From Ophiodon elongatus (lineage: Eukaryota; Chordata; Actinopteri; Perciformes; Hexagrammidae), in assembly GCA_016806645.1 (NCBI GenBank), contig JACSYO010000469.1, forward strand, positions 310,001 through 374,000: DNA of 64,000 bases, written 5' to 3'. Under the pieces are notes generated by a model. It was not told where the DNA came from. It saw only the letters and a list, made by a program, of their open reading frames with translations, and did no database searches. Below, piece after piece: positions 1 through 13,575 of this stretch. How positions within the stretch are numbered: the stretch's first letter is position 1; the number at the start of each line of letters is the position of its first letter. The position numbers and the translations under genes were made by a program.

Positions 1-268
1 GGAGGTGTACAACTTTAAGGAGGTATTGCTTTTCTTTTTTCTAATGTAACACTGCATTGTTTGATCTCCTTGGGCCTCTAAAAGTTCAATAGAAACAACC
101 CCCAGAAGAAAGAAACACCTTTTGGGTGGAATGGTTCAGAGGCAGACACACTTTCATTTGAAAGTATGCTTAAAGGTTGGGAATCACTTCCAGTCTAGAC
201 CTGTGAATAATGATAAAAGTACATGGATTATTCCTTATTATAGGGTTCATGTTTTGATCAAATCGTCT

Positions 269-318
269 CTAGTGTGTGATGTGAGAGCCAGTGATTTAGC
301 TCTCACATCACACACTAG
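269..318. repeat. Perfect 20-bp inverted repeat (hairpin)
   Basis: Bases 269-288 are exactly complementary to 299-318 with a 10-base loop at 289-298. The arm begins CTAGTGTGTGATG. It could fold as an RNA or DNA hairpin; the stem is a little short for a typical microRNA precursor. Confidence 0.85.
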
Positions 319-1934
319 TATGTATTGAATTAATTCATTTAAATGTAACTCTGGGGCACCATGTTAAATACGCACCTTGCTCAAATAACATCTTATTCTC
401 CCAATTTGATCAAAGACTTACCAAGTTTACAAATCATTATGAATTGATCCACCAGTTTTGTCACGTTTTGGTCCCAAAAATGTTGATGTGACAACTTTCT
501 CTCATCCATCCAGGATAAGTGGGCAAAGTGGTGTTATTATGAAAGCCCCGCCCTGCACAACCAAAACTGATGGTATTTTATTCTCCCAGGCACGATTTGT
601 GCCAGATATCAGGTAACATGTTCCTAATATGGACACAACTCCCTCCAGTCTGCTCAAGAATGTCTGTTTAGTGGAGTTGCAGTCCGGGGAGGAAATGATA
701 GTTTTAAAGGGCCAGTTAGCTTCAGCTTGAGTACATAATAGATGTCTCTCAGCTGAACTCTGTCTTTAAACCTGATTTCCAGACAAGTGTTCATATTGTT
801 GATGAAAAAAATCAAACTAACTGTATTAAATCAAGCAAAATGTCTCACTTGTTGTAAGAAAAATGAAACTGTTCTACTCCAATAGCAGATGGAGGTATGT
901 ATTTTATGCAGTGCAACTTCTGTTGCATTTGAAGTAAATACTATATTCTTGTTAATTTAGTGCAATGCACCTTTTTATAGAACGATAACCTGCCTTTACT
1001 CACGCACAGTATAAAACATCTCCAGCCAGATGTCCATGACCACCACAGACCAAACCTGTGGCTCTCATTAAGATCTAAGGTGACAACAATCTTCATGGTG
1101 TTTGTTGACTATATGTATTATATACCAAGTCATGTACAGTAATTGGTTATCAATTTAAAGCTTTTTTTTTTTTTTTTGAAGAAATAGAAATAGAAATATT
1201 TATTGTTACAGCATGTTATTCATAAGAAGCCGTATTAGCCACGACAGTCATGACCTTACCTCCCGTAACATCTTCATCCTGACTGTAAACACATGCATCC
1301 TCACTCTGGTGAGAGTGTGTCTCCGTGTTTGGATTCGTATAGCTCAAGGCTCAAAGAGCTGTTAAGTCTTGATGACTTGCAATGCATCTGCGTTTTATAA
1401 GAGGAACACCTTTTGGGCATCTCGTCATCTATTTGTAATTGTAGTGGATTAACTTTGAGGCTTAAGTTTACAGGCTGCGTGTATTTACTTTGGGGTTAAG
1501 AATGAGTCATCTGGATGCAATTCCTCTATTCATTACCAAAGAAGGAGACGAGTGAGGCCAATACAGAAGGAGAGATGAAGTGTGTCAACTTATCAAGTCA
1601 GTTCCTCTTCTGTAAACAGCAGGCATGTAAATATATTACAAGGATGATAAATATAATACATGGAGATCTCGTCAGCCTGCCTCAAACAGGCCATATTGTT
1701 GAGTCTCAGGGCTCGTTGATGCAGAAAAGTTATGACTTTATTTTCTTCTTGATCCCGTTTTGCCTCGAGTGCAGGGCCAATAAGAACTTTACTAAGAGAG
1801 CTTGTGAATTCCTGGTTGAGGTCATTGTTTATGAGAGCCTACAGAGGTTTGGCTAATGTCCTAAAGTTTTTTTTTTTTTTTTTTTTTTTCTTCCTCTCCT
1901 CCCTCTGTCTTTTAAAGCTGCGTTGCCTCTGCAG

Positions 1935-2015
1935 ATTGTACCTCTCGGCAAAACCCCCCGGACACACCGCTGCTGGTGTCGAGTGAAAGGCATCGCATCT
2001 GTTCGCTTTGGAAAG
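1935..2015 (+). other. fhl1: Candidate 5' UTR exon of fhl1
   Basis: A long T tract and pyrimidine run at 1866-1917 lead to an acceptor ending CTCTGCAG at 1934, and the stretch ends in AAAG followed by the strong donor GTGAGT at 2016. The 81 bases contain no ATG, as expected of a 5' untranslated exon. Assignment to fhl1 rests only on strand and position; it could instead belong to an unrelated non-coding transcript. Confidence 0.3.
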
Positions 2016-2494
2016 GTGAGTCCGAACCCACAGCTGTGTTTCACTCTCGGTGTCGGGCAGCTGCTCGGATCCCTTCTGTGGAAGCGGGAGGCAGGAGACG
2101 TTTATCTCAAGGCGGTTGTTTGGTCCATTTAGGTCGAGTTACCTTTATCTGATCGGGTGGATGTTCCCGACATTTGTAGAGTTGGTTCCATCTTCAGTTA
2201 GTCACAGGGGGTCCCGCCTGTAAAATACTGAAATCTACATTTCTTGAAGCCGGGCACGTTGCGCTGCGCAACAGGTGATGCGCTTTGTTTGACACTGCGC
2301 GCTTTTTTGCGTTTGGCCATCTATCTGCCTACATCTCTACATTTTACATCCTACATATTAGTGTTCATATTTTTTTTGGAGCAAATTAACGTTTGCGCTT
2401 TCTATTCCAGGAATAAAGCTTTGCCTGTGTCAGTGGGTCTTTTTGAGTCATTTCCTTTTTAAAATGAAAAATGTTGTTACCAATAACCAACATC

Positions 2495-2780
2495 ATTTTT
2501 TTTGTGTATTTTCATTTGATGCTACTTTATACTTCTACTTCACTGAATTTAACATGGAATATATTGTACTTTTACTCTTTATTCACATATTTAGATTGTT
2601 AGTTACTTTTTTCTATTAAGATTCTACAAATAAAACTTTGATTACTTTATAAACCACGAGATGAATGGTTACAACCAAAACCACCCAAAAGAATATAAAG
2701 CATCTAACCCATGAAGCTGAAACATTAAAGTAATGCTTAGTGCATCAATGATTTTGGTCCAATAATATACATGTTGAATT
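2495..2780. repeat. Common teleost interspersed repeat (AAGTAAAAGTACT family), one end
   Basis: The text running from CTACTTTATACTTCTACTTC through TTAGTTAC, ATTAAGATT and AACATTAAAGTAATGC to CCAATAATATA follows a very abundant percomorph repeat that I recognise by its wording. It is diverged from the consensus. Class is uncertain; it is not coding. Confidence 0.6.
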
Positions 2781-3959
2781 AGATTGTATTGCTCTGAATA
2801 CCTCTTCCATCACTTCTCCCTCATACAAGCTGTCATGATCGTAACCCGTACTATGTAACTTATGCCTACTCCAGCACAAACGGAAGCACCAGCTTATCTT
2901 GTAGATCAAATGGTGTGTTGTGATATTATTATTGTACTGCTGGCATAATGAACAGCAGAGCCCAGAGGCTCATGAAACTGTTAAAAGATACATCTGCTTA
3001 CTGTCTCCTCCCTTTTCTGGTTTGGGCGGCTGTCAAACCAAATGCATGATGTCATTAAAGAGACTTGGAGATTACGCTCCTTTCTCATGGCACACTGGAC
3101 CTCCTTGTGGCTCGAGTATGACTTCACCATCTTCCAAAAGCCATAAAAACTTTGTACTTCACCGAGTAATAAATTAATCCACTTTCAACTTGAAAAGACA
3201 CTTTCTTTAGGGCTTTTTTTTTTTTTTTTTTTAAACAGAAATTTAAAAATCCCTTTCAGACAATCTGATTTATCTTGGCAGTCTTAATAAAAAAATCATA
3301 TTTGATGTAAAATCAGCACAAAAGTAGTGCAGGCTACAAATCCAACAGGACAGTTACACATTATTCATTCATAAAGCCTGGTATGTGGTGTATAATTGAT
3401 ATCACTCTTCTATGAAACTGTTGTATTTCAGTGCCAGTGACATCTCGTCTCTATCAGGCCAGCAGCGGGGACATTTGCCACACTAACAGGCGTCTGGGGG
3501 CTTTGCTGCCTGCAGTTTATTCAGGCAGAAGCATGCTTTTGTTGAGAGGAGAGTTTCATCACTTCTTTTATTCTCGCAAACGGAGCAGAGAGGCTGACAG
3601 AAGAGAAGCGAGAGAAGATGTGTCTGAGTGTAGATGACCGAGCTGATGAAACACATGAAACAGCGCTCTCACCATCGCGGCGCACTGCTACTCCTAAATA
3701 GGCAATGCTGCCCGTTGGACTCGACGAGCTGAGTGGAGGCAATGTTCTCCCTTGTGAATGTCAAACTAATCGTCGCCAATTGCTGTCCTCTCCCTTTTCC
3801 CTCTCTTTAGCGCAGAGCAAAGCTCATGAATTGCACATGATTATTTTGTGAATAAAAGAGGAAGAAAGTGAGAAAGAAATGATGAAAGCGCGAGAGCCAC
3901 AATACGAAGGAATGAAATAGACTGAGAGGGTTGGATGCCTCCTGTAAGACTTTTAAAAG

Positions 3960-4145
3960 AGAAGTGGAAGAAGTGCTCAGATCCTTTTCTTGAGCAAAAG
4001 TACAAGTTTACTCTGTTATGTAATCATGCATTCACGTGCAAAATGATACAAAATGTACTCAAAGTATGAAAAGTAAAAGTACTCTTTATGAAAAGGTACT
4101 GCATTTACTTTAGAGTATTAGATGAATTAATGAACAGAATGTATG
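3960..4145. repeat. Common teleost interspersed repeat (AAGTAAAAGTACT family), other end
   Basis: Contains the typical phrases GTGGAAGAAGTGCTCAGATC, AAATGTACTCAAAGTATGAA and AAAAGTAAAAGTACTC of the same abundant percomorph repeat seen at 2495-2780, 46775-46880 and 50955-51065. No coding capacity. Confidence 0.65.
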
Positions 4146-4314
4146 CTTTATGAGGTTTTATGTGCATCCATCCTGATATATTAAATTTAAAGTCAAGCAC
4201 ACGGAATATTGCTCATCAACAAGAGGCACTGACCTTTTCTGTTTAGAGGCTCAAGTCATGTGAGACCAATGAGGGCTGAAGTGCTTGCTGGCTTACAGGG
4301 ACGGCTTTATCTGA

Positions 4315-4315
<1 letters not shown>

Positions 4316-4353
<38 letters not shown>

Positions 4354-4537
4354 ATGTTAGCAACACTCAGAGCCATATCTGTTGGACCGGAGTGTTACTG
4401 TGTTAATAGCGCTCCGCTCGCTGCCTTTTATCCACACATATTTGACCTCTATGTGTCTGGGTCTTGCAGCCACACCCTGGTTTCTTCTGCCACTCACTGA
4501 CGTTATGTCCGTGTTGTAATACAGCTGTGTCCTGTTG

Positions 4538-4600
<63 letters not shown>
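4316..4600. repeat. Two TG microsatellites
   Basis: A (TG)n run lies at 4316-4351 and a longer one at 4541-4600, separated by about 190 bases of ordinary sequence. The cysteine/valine and histidine/threonine reading frames across them are artefacts of the repeat. Confidence 0.95.
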
Positions 4601-6962
4601 CACCCCTGATAGAGGTAACTTTGTGTCTCAGTCTGTCACTGCTCTGTCTGCCCACTAACCCGATTTGGAGGGTGACTGAGAGGCATGGATGTCCAGGGCA
4701 AGGGGTCATGTTGAGAGATGAGCTCTCAGACACACAGACATGAGTTCTGTTACCGTTGGTAACAGTGAAGTGAGTGCGGGTGCTTGTTGCAGTCACACTG
4801 AGCGATTTGTTCAGGAAGTACAGGCCAGATTTCCTGTTTCTCTATGCCGGCAAACCCCAAATCTACCACTTCGAGAGGTGATAGGCTTGTAGCCAAGAGG
4901 CAACACCTAACAAAATATTCACATAATGCATTGCATATCACGATGTTTGTGAAAGCGTATAGTCTGTTTCTATTAGTGGCAAGGACCATTTTAAAACCTT
5001 TTGGCCTTTTTTTATTTTTAAGCTGTCAATTAGACACATCACCAGCTACGTATTTATCCATGAATGTCTTATTAGGAAAGAATATATTTATAGTTTTATG
5101 TATTGTTCCAGATGATCAGCAGTTATTTTTGCTCTATTAAAAGCACAGCTTTGGCGGTGGCAGGTGGGGAGGTGGGCACTGCATTCCAGCTGTATTGTCT
5201 ATCAGGACAGCAGTCCGTGGGTAGAGTTAACACCGGAAGGAAAACAACAGACATAGTGTCTCATTAGAGATTAAACTATTTTTAAACGAGAACAATCTAA
5301 ATGTTAACGAGAGTGTAAAAGAAATAGAGGAGCGGGACCAGATTTCCTGATGTAACAAAGAGCAACTACTGGGAAGGTCTTTGAAGGCCAGGAGTCATGG
5401 CGCCGTCCTGCTCATTAATTAGTCCTCGTGGGTTTGGGGTAATTGGGTGACCGATTAGAAAAGGACAAAACGCAATGCTCTGCTTCTTGGTAATGGACCA
5501 AATAAAATCCTTGATTACAGCCAGATGTCCGTTAACAACCAAGCTTAAAAAACACACACACACACACACACAAGCTGACTGCATTGATTTGTTTTGTGTC
5601 TGACATACGAAGACGTTTAATATAGTCAGGAGATGAGCCCTTTCTTTCAATGTTTCCTAACTGAGTTCTGAGTCGAACAACTTTTTTTCTTGTCGGACTT
5701 TCAGTCTCCTCTCATTCCCATTATGATCCTATATTTCTGTATTTAAGCTCGTCTGACTCTAAAGGCCCAAACCAATCAGGGTAAAGTGCCATCTGTGGAG
5801 CATTTGCTCCACAGCAGAATAGATGATGATGGTCATGATGGGTTCGATCATGAATGATAGTTGGCAGTAATAGAATGATAATATTGAACTGAATTTAAAG
5901 CAGCTGTAATTGGTATTTTTTTATAACAACAATGGAGGGATGGCTTAAATTACTAGAGTTTTTAGAGAACAAAAACGGAGCTAAAAGGAAAATGTATATT
6001 GGACGTGAACTCATCAGATGACTAGAAAGACAACTTTAAATTAATGTTTATGTTGCTGTGCGTCTGCTCGATGTGTACATTTTCTATCAACTTAAAAGAT
6101 GATTAAATGTCAGCTTTGAGCCAGAAAATATATTATTGCAGGTTTAATTACATGCATTATGTAGGATTTTAAAGTTCCAAAGAAGCTGGTTCCCATTATA
6201 ATTCCTATTCAGCTGCAATATAAAAATATTGACCTTTTTTTTCGTACGGCATACGACTTGTTAATCATAACCTTAACATAAGCTATGGTTGTTGTCAGTC
6301 TGAGTAGATAAAGTACTGACGGATGAGGAGATATTTTCTCTGTGAGAAGATTCATTTCTGAGAGAGGAGAGTGTTCATGAAGTGCGTTTGCTTTTCTGTC
6401 AGGAATGCACCACGTGTTTCCTGCAGCTTTTAAAAGAAATATCTTTTTTGGAATAAGAATCACAAAAAGATAACAGAGAGAAAAAATGTATCACTAACAG
6501 TAAAAAAAAAAGTTCTCCCATTCTAAATCATTCTACTCCAGTTCCCTTTGCATTTAGTTTTGAGCATAGCACATTGTCTTTTGGAAAAATCTGACATACT
6601 GTATATGTATACACACACAGAGATATGAAGATATAAGAAGAGATAGTTATACAACACTCCAGCACTTTGTCTCTCCACAGCTCAGTCAATAATATCAACT
6701 TGCTCCTCTTGTGAGTCATCCCTCTAAGTTATGATGTTAAGTGATCCATCTTGTCATCTGTACATGTCCTGAACAACAAAACATTTACGCCGAGGCAGTG
6801 GGAGCATCTGTTGTCCCTCACGGCCACCAGTCAAAAGCTTTTTCTTTTTTTTTTACCTTCTGATGTTACAGCAGTGGATTCCAATCTCTATCACCTAATC
6901 CATCTCCTCATACTCTCTCTCATCCGCTCTATTCTCTAATGCATACCCTAAAAAGGAGTGGA

Positions 6963-6980
6963 GGGTTAGGGTTAGGGTTG
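6963..6980 (+). repeat. Short interstitial telomere-like tract
   Basis: About three copies of the vertebrate telomere unit TTAGGG in tandem (GGGTTAGGGTTAGGGTTGG). Too short to be a functional telomere. Confidence 0.8.
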
Positions 6981-9322
6981 GATTTGGACGTGGGCTCGGG
7001 TCACAGAAGGGTATAAACTGCCCCCCGTAACTTAGCGAGGCGTACGGTCTCTGGTCTTGACCCTCTGTGGATGCTACCATCTCCTCCTGTCCCCGTATTC
7101 TTTTCTACTTCTTTTTGGCCTCCCGATTGAAACCAAACATGGCTTTCAGACACTCAGGTAAAATAAAAATGAAATAACTTGTGCCAATAAGGATGCTGAA
7201 ATTAATAATTTATTGAATATGTTATGAGTAATCAGGTGAAAAATGTAAAAACCTGACTGCTATTGGCATGTTTCTACTCAAACCTCAGGAAGGATCGTCT
7301 TCGATTTAAACCGAATTTGAAAAACAATTGTTTATGAGCTCAACTTTTTATTGACCTTCGTGACGATGAATGTTAAGATATTTAGCTTCAGAAATAGATA
7401 GAAATCCTTCAGTTTATCTATTTGAACAACTTTGAAGATATGTTTTTCACTGGACAAGGATTCCGATTTCTTATAATTGTCTTATACAATGCAGGATTGC
7501 ACAATGACATGTGTAACAATATGTAACAATATAATCTAAGCTCAAACGTCCGCTTTGCTTTTTGGAGCTTTTGTTGATGTTTCATTGATTTGTAACATGT
7601 TCAAACAAACCTTTGCAGCAAATTGAACGGCGACAGTGCTTTAATGTCCAAATGTTTTGAGTCGTTGAATGTATACGTTGGTGTCATCTTGTGATAGAAA
7701 TCTGTGGTCTTATATTTGGAGCTCTCTTCCATCTGTTCTTTTTTTTGATGCATGTTGAAGAAAGGCTAAAGAACGGGCTGTTCCAGGGTTTGCGATGTAC
7801 TCTATATTTCTTTTCTCCAAAGCAGCATGATGGCAATATGTGATTATGTTAAAATTAGCTGATTTTGCAGGAAACCTACTCTCAAGAGAGAACAGAAAGC
7901 GTTGACAATGTAGCAGTTGATTTGGCCGCTACACTGTGTGGATCACTCTGACTTTGAGCATCTCGCCCAGCTCTGACTCACTCCCCAATCTGGTCTTCTG
8001 TTGACCTTTTTTGCTCCCCAAAGGGACCACAGTGGTACAATCCACTCCCCCTCCACAGCTTATGGTCTGCACATACCATGCCTGTTTGACAGGGTGCAGC
8101 TGTCACTCTGTCTTTGACAAAAGATTAAAGTTACTGGATGCAAATCAAGTGGAACCACAATAGCTTCATAGTCCCAGTAGCCATCTCTCTGCACCCATCT
8201 CCATTTGTCCCCACTGGAAGGTCAATCTGCTTTAAATAGAGAGTGCATGTCTAAAATAGATCTCTGGGCTGGCAGGGTTCAGAAATGAGACCCGAGCATT
8301 GTGTGTGTGTGTGACTTGACAGCGTTTGGACTGGGTAGGTTTTTCCTGCTTTAGTTCCATGAAATGCTGCCAGGTGAGAGTAGGCGGAGTGGGGCGTGTG
8401 AGGGCTCAGTCCAGTCTTTATCCCTGGAGCACAGCTGCAGATAGAAACTCCTCTCCCATCTATCCATCTACACACACAAACACCAGGGGCACATGCCACG
8501 CTCCTGAAGGCGCGTCTCTTTCACACGGCTGTTTACCACATCCCACTTAAATAGCTGAAGTCCCCTATCGTAAATATTGCCCTTGTTCCTATGGTTACTG
8601 CGACAACAAATGGCATTCCACCCATTGTTTCCTCCGTTTGTGCTTACCAGATTAAAAATGATATATGAATCACTTTTGCTAAAGTTCACACACCGCTCAG
8701 CTGCCCTCCCTGACATGCTGTGAGAGAGAGAGAGCGACGCTGTAGAGTGATGTAGATAAAGCATCCACTTACTCCACCCTACACACAGCCGTTCCAGGAA
8801 GCTTCTCAGGCTGCTCCCATGTGGACGCCGCCTGTGATGGCAACACAGGAATGTTGATGAATGAAGTAGCAACTTGGTGTTTACACTGAGAGGCAATAAA
8901 ATGACCTGGCCAAAATGCAGACAAAAGATGGAGTGTGGGCCAGACTCAAAGGGGGGGGGGGTCTTTGAGGGGTTGGGAATGAGCCAGACGGTCTAAAAAT
9001 TACGACATAAGCTTTCCAGGGAGAGCTCGGTAAAAAGTCTGCAAGCCAAAAAGCACGCAGACAACAAGCAGCCATCTGTGGGCTGTTTTTAACTTCACTC
9101 ACACTTCTCTCATCAGTGTGGAATGCTGCTGTTAGAGCTGCATCTCGCTGTGTCTTACTGACATTTTGTTCAATGCGCGTACAGATTTTGAGGCACAAAG
9201 GTTAAATTTACAATCATTGAAAGTTTATTTTCATAGTTTTTTTCTTCCTTAATTCTTTTGTTCTTTTTTCTCGGAGCTTTACAGCACTTTTAATCAACTA
9301 TAAAAGGTGTTGTGAGTGCTAT

Positions 9323-9340
9323 ATGAATACATGTATTCAT
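9323..9340. repeat. 18-bp perfect palindrome upstream of fhl1 exon
   Basis: ATGAATACATGTATTCAT is its own reverse complement. It lies about 130 bases before the acceptor of the first fhl1 coding exon. Possibly chance or a repeat remnant. Confidence 0.8.
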
Positions 9341-9494
9341 TGCCTTGCATTGTTCAGGGAGTTGAGGATGATAAAAAAGCCAACACTGTCCCCATCTGGC
9401 AACATCCAGTCGTGTCGGGAGGATAGAAGCTGTGAGTCTGACGGTCTTTTTTTGTTTTGTTTCCGCAGGTCACAAAAGTTATCTCACCTCCACC

Positions 9495-12400
9495 ATGACT
9501 GATCGCTTCGACTGCTACTACTGCAGGGACAACCTGCACGGGAAGAAGTATGTGAAGAAGGAGGAGAAGCATGTGTGCACCAAGTGCTTCAATAAGCTCT
9601 GCGCCAACACCTGTGCAGAGTGCAAGCGTCCCATCGGTGCCGACTCCAAGGTGAAACACTGTCTGAGATTGTGTGAGTGGAAGAAAAATAATGAATGAGT
9701 AACGGAGGGAATGATGAAAACAAACAGAAACATTTGAATAAACAACAAAAATGACAACGGAAGTCGCTCTGTTTTATTTTGACATTTTCTTCACCATTTA
9801 AAATCTGATGAACAGAAATGTTTAAAAAGGCCACAAAGTAGATACATGAAGCATGAATACATGATACATGCATGCCTTATATGGTAGCTAGTAAACTACC
9901 ATAAATAATCTACCTGGAAAATGTATTTATACTGTAAGCTATATTCATATACATTAAACCCTCATATTATTTGTCTAATGATTTAGTAAAAATTTGATGT
10001 CTTTGTAGTTTCTCAGCAGTCAGTTTAGCAGCATTTGTTTTCACAAGTCACTTTTTGATTGTTTTTTATGAAAATACCCAAAGATGCGTCTTCTGAAGAT
10101 GGCAGGTACAGCAAATGTACTTTGGTACACTGATTTTCACAAGATAACAAAAACAGCCCTTTTTTTTCCAGATCATGCTTAATCCATAAAGGAACACTAA
10201 ACACTTAATAATTCAGTTTAGATAAAAAGATTAAACAACCTGAAAAAACCTGAACTTTTCTACAGATCCCAAAGACAACATTAGAACAAATACTATGTCA
10301 GATTAAACATTTTAATAACATTAAACAAAGCCTCGTTCTACACAAGTGTCCCAGTGAGCCGTGACAGTATGACAGTGAGTCAGCAGGAACAATACCAGGA
10401 CCCTAAAACTGAAGCAGCTAAATGGAATTCGACCATCATTGATTTTATTACTTACTCCTGTGCTTTTCCTACTGTAACATGTCAAAATGTCTACTCTGGA
10501 TGTTATTGGGTTATTACAAACACATAACCAGTGAGCATGCATCTATGTGCATCTCCTCAGAGAGCTCTTAGTCTTGAGCTGCCATTGAACCTGTGTCTCA
10601 TCCTGCTTCCAAAACACTCACCACTCAGTCACAGCTGATTGAATGTGTGAGGAAGATGTGTCATTACTACTAATGAGGCTCAAATACTACATATCACATT
10701 TCCACCATCTAAGTCTCCTCACTCCTTCATGACTCTCCGCGTTAACGCCTGCCACACGGGCTCGTTCCTGTTCTGTATTCTGGCCCCAAGCCTGAGTCCA
10801 CATGATGAGTAAACAAACTCCCCTTTAATGAGGCCTGCGGGAGGACTTAGTGAGGGCACCCCTGCTCAACCCGAGGTTCCCCTCTGTGTTTCAGGAGCTG
10901 CACCACAAGAACCGCTACTGGCATGAGGACTGTTTCCGCTGCGCCAAGTGCTACAAGCCCCTGGCCAGCGAGGCGTTCAACGCCCGTGATGATGGCAAGA
11001 TCATGTGTGGCAAGTGTGGCTCCCGGGAGGATGGCAACCGTTGCCAGGGCTGCTACAAGGTGGTCATGCCAGGTGACTTTTTTTCCTTTGATGTTACATA
11101 AAAGGTGTTTTCTCTAAACTTTAGCTTTGACTGTTGCTTATTTATTCACAAATATGTATTGCTACAGAAAAATAAGTAGCATTAAAAAAAAAAAAAGAAG
11201 CAATTTGCACTGGAAAGAGGTCTCATAGGTTTACTAAATATGTGCAATCGTTTCTTACCTCTGATTCAATCTGTTTTTATTTCGCTATCCCACCCTCTCT
11301 CTGGTGATTCTAAAGATATCAAATATGTTAAATTTAGAGAACAGTGTAAAAGATGGTATTTCACTCAGTATAAATATCATGAGTCCTCAATTACGATGTG
11401 GTACCAGCTGATGATAATGGATGTGATAATGTCAGACAGTGTGCAACAAAATCATAAAAAAAACCAAACTATAACACTACTTTTTATATTTGGGTTTTAG
11501 GATCCCAAAACGTGGAGTACAAAAACAAGGTGTGGCACGAGGAATGCTTCACCTGCTTTGAATGCAAGCAGCCGATCCGCTCGCAGAGCTTCCTGACCAA
11601 GGGCGACGACATCTATTGTGCTCCCTGCCATGACAAGAAGTTTGCCAAGAAGTGCTTCCACTGCAAGCAGGTACAGGCAATGATGACGTATCACCCACGG
11701 TGCAGAGTCCCGTCTACACTAAGTAAAACTGTGTGGGGGGCGCAGACGGTTCATTTTCTGCAGAATGAATGATATGCCATCCTCGTAGTGTTAGAGGTCA
11801 CGATCAGAATGTTCCTGTGTCCCTCTAAGGCCATTACCTCTGGAGGGATCAGCTACCAGGACCAGCCCTGGCACTCCGAGTGTTTCGTGTGCCACACCTG
11901 CCGTAAAACTCTGGCTGGAGCTCGCTTCACTTCCCACGAGGACAAAGTTTACTGCGTGGACTGCTTCAAGACCGACGTGGCCAAGAAGTGCCATGGATGC
12001 AAAAACCCGATCACAGGTCGGGGCAGCAGAAACAAATGTTCTTGATTGTTTGATTTATGTTGCGCTTCCACTTATATCTGGATTGTCTTACATGTATACA
12101 TGGTGGGATTAATGTGAAAAGAAAAATTGAGACAGATGACTCAGAGACCATGATGAATTTTGGCCATAAAACATATTTTGGAGGATGAGTTGAAACTACC
12201 ACAAATTATGTTAAAACAGGTTTAGTGTGCCACAGCAGGAAAAGTAGATTACATGGTATGCTGACTTTTTATATCATTTTTTTATGACATGCTATACTGT
12301 GACTTTTTCATTAAATTATTTTAAGACATACTATACTGTGACTTTTATGACATTTTCTATTAAATACAAGAACTTTTATTTTTTACTTTTTTCTCACTCC

Positions 12401-12988
12401 GTCTTTCTGCTGCTTTTAACTTTATTTGACGCTCTGGTAGATCAAATCTGAACTGAGGTAAAAGTATATTTGAAACCCAACTTAACCATACTTTTTTCAG
12501 CCAGCCATAATACTAAACATTTAAAAGTGACTTTAAATGACATCTTTGAGATTGATGCCAACATATAAATTGTTCCAATACAGTAGCATGCAGCAACACC
12601 AACCCTCCGCACGTTGGAAACGTCTGTATTTAGATAAGTCAGTATCACCGTAAAACTTAACTTCAGATTCAAGAACAAAAGTTTGTCGAAAATTGAAGGC
12701 CATGTTGGGCTCAGTGTTAGGTCAGATGAGAGGACTGTTTTAAACATGAGGTCTGTTTTCTGCTTCTGTAATCTGGGAGCATCATTACCTGTCTTGCACT
12801 GCTGACTGACAGATGTCCTTCCATTTTCTGCAGGGTTTGGCCACGGCACCAACGTGGTGAACTATGAAGGATACTCCTGGCATGAGTATTGCTTCAACTG
12901 CAAGAAGTGCTGCCTCACGCTGGCCAATAAGCGCTTTGTCATCACTGGAGATCACATCTACTGCCCTGACTGTGCTAAAAAGGTGTGA
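9495..12988 (+). CDS. fhl1: Four and a half LIM domains protein 1 (FHL1), complete, 5 coding exons
   Basis: Coding exons are 9495-9650, 10895-11072, 11501-11670, 11830-12016 and 12834-12988, all with matching phases; the sum is 846 nt, 281 aa, against about 280 aa for human FHL1A. The protein starts MTDRFDCYYCRDNLHGKKYV, the FHL1 N-terminus. A half LIM finger (residues 7-31) is followed by four full LIM domains starting near C40, C101, C162 and C221, each with the expected Cys/His zinc ligands, for example WHEDCFRCAKC and WHEECFTCFEC. The start is the ATG in a CCACC context just inside an exon whose acceptor is TTTCCGCAG; there are further 5' UTR exons upstream. Known role of the family: a non-catalytic scaffold in striated muscle sarcomeres, focal adhesions and nucleus, binding titin, MAPK components and transcription factors. 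No alternative nuclear-isoform exons were found. There are at least two teleost fhl1 copies in many fish, so the a/b suffix is left open. Confidence 0.97.
12260..12365. repeat. Degenerate ATGACATACTATACTATGAC minisatellite, small block
   Basis: In the last intron of fhl1 the unit TTTATGACATACTATACTGTGACTTT recurs in degraded form at least three times. The same family fills 13670-14110 beyond the gene. Confidence 0.6.
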
Positions 12989-13329
12989 ACTGCAAATTAG
13001 CTGTGCAGAGGATTCTGTTTAAAGTGGAATTACACCTAAACAGACCTTAAGGCGGTTCATTTGCAAAAGAACATATTTTATTGCTGAGGGAAATTGAAGC
13101 CTAAAAATTACAGGAAAAGTTTTTCTGTGTGAATTTGGATAAAAAAAAAAAAGTCAAAACAGTCGATTTTGGTGCCGCTTCTCTTTTTATGGTTGACCGA
13201 ATATAGTTTTTTTTTTTTTCTTCAACCAAATATGCACTAGTTTGAGTCATGTATCTACATATATATTTTTGCAACTTGTCTGGTGTTGGATACTAACATG
13301 GCAACATAATTTCTTTTGGGGGATTGTGT

Positions 13330-13575
13330 TGTGCAACATTAGTCCAATTTAATCCAGAATTCTGTGCAGCTTTATGAGACAAAAGCCTTTTTAGTGCCTT
13401 ACTGGAATCTATCAGAATAAAATGCTTTTTACATGCATACTGCTCATCATGCATACCAGCTTTCATTAATCTGTTGCATCCGTGTTTGAATTGATTATAA
13501 GAATTTACAAAAATGTTTAGAGGGACTTTAAATTAGATCTTTGAGATTGATGCTAACACATAAACTGCTCATGTA
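13330..13575. repeat. Left copy of a duplicated segment
   Basis: The phrase TTTATGAGACAAAAGCCTTTT and the following 120 bases, through TTACATGCATACTGCTCAT and CTTTCATTAATCTGTTGCAT, recur in diverged form at 14826-14990. Part of it (TTTGAGATTGATGC) is also echoed in the last fhl1 intron near 12545. Confidence 0.75.

Larger units (their letters stand above)
1..9468. other. Non-coding region upstream of fhl1 coding exons
   Basis: No protein-coding exon is convincing here; the open frames are short and lack family signatures. The stretch holds a perfect hairpin near 269-318, two blocks of a common teleost repeat, TG microsatellites, a telomere-like tract and one candidate 5' UTR exon, each listed separately. 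The remainder is AT-rich unique-looking sequence. Promoter and 5' UTR exons of fhl1 are expected in this interval because the first fhl1 coding exon is preceded by a clear splice acceptor, so transcription must start further upstream. Confidence 0.6.

Noticed and set aside
4315..4796. Cys-Val and Thr-His rich open frames
   Set aside because: Pure translation of TG/CA microsatellites on both strands.
12442..12852. 136-codon minus-strand open frame antisense to fhl1
   Set aside because: It runs from an intron into an fhl1 exon and has no recognisable domain; best explained as a shadow.
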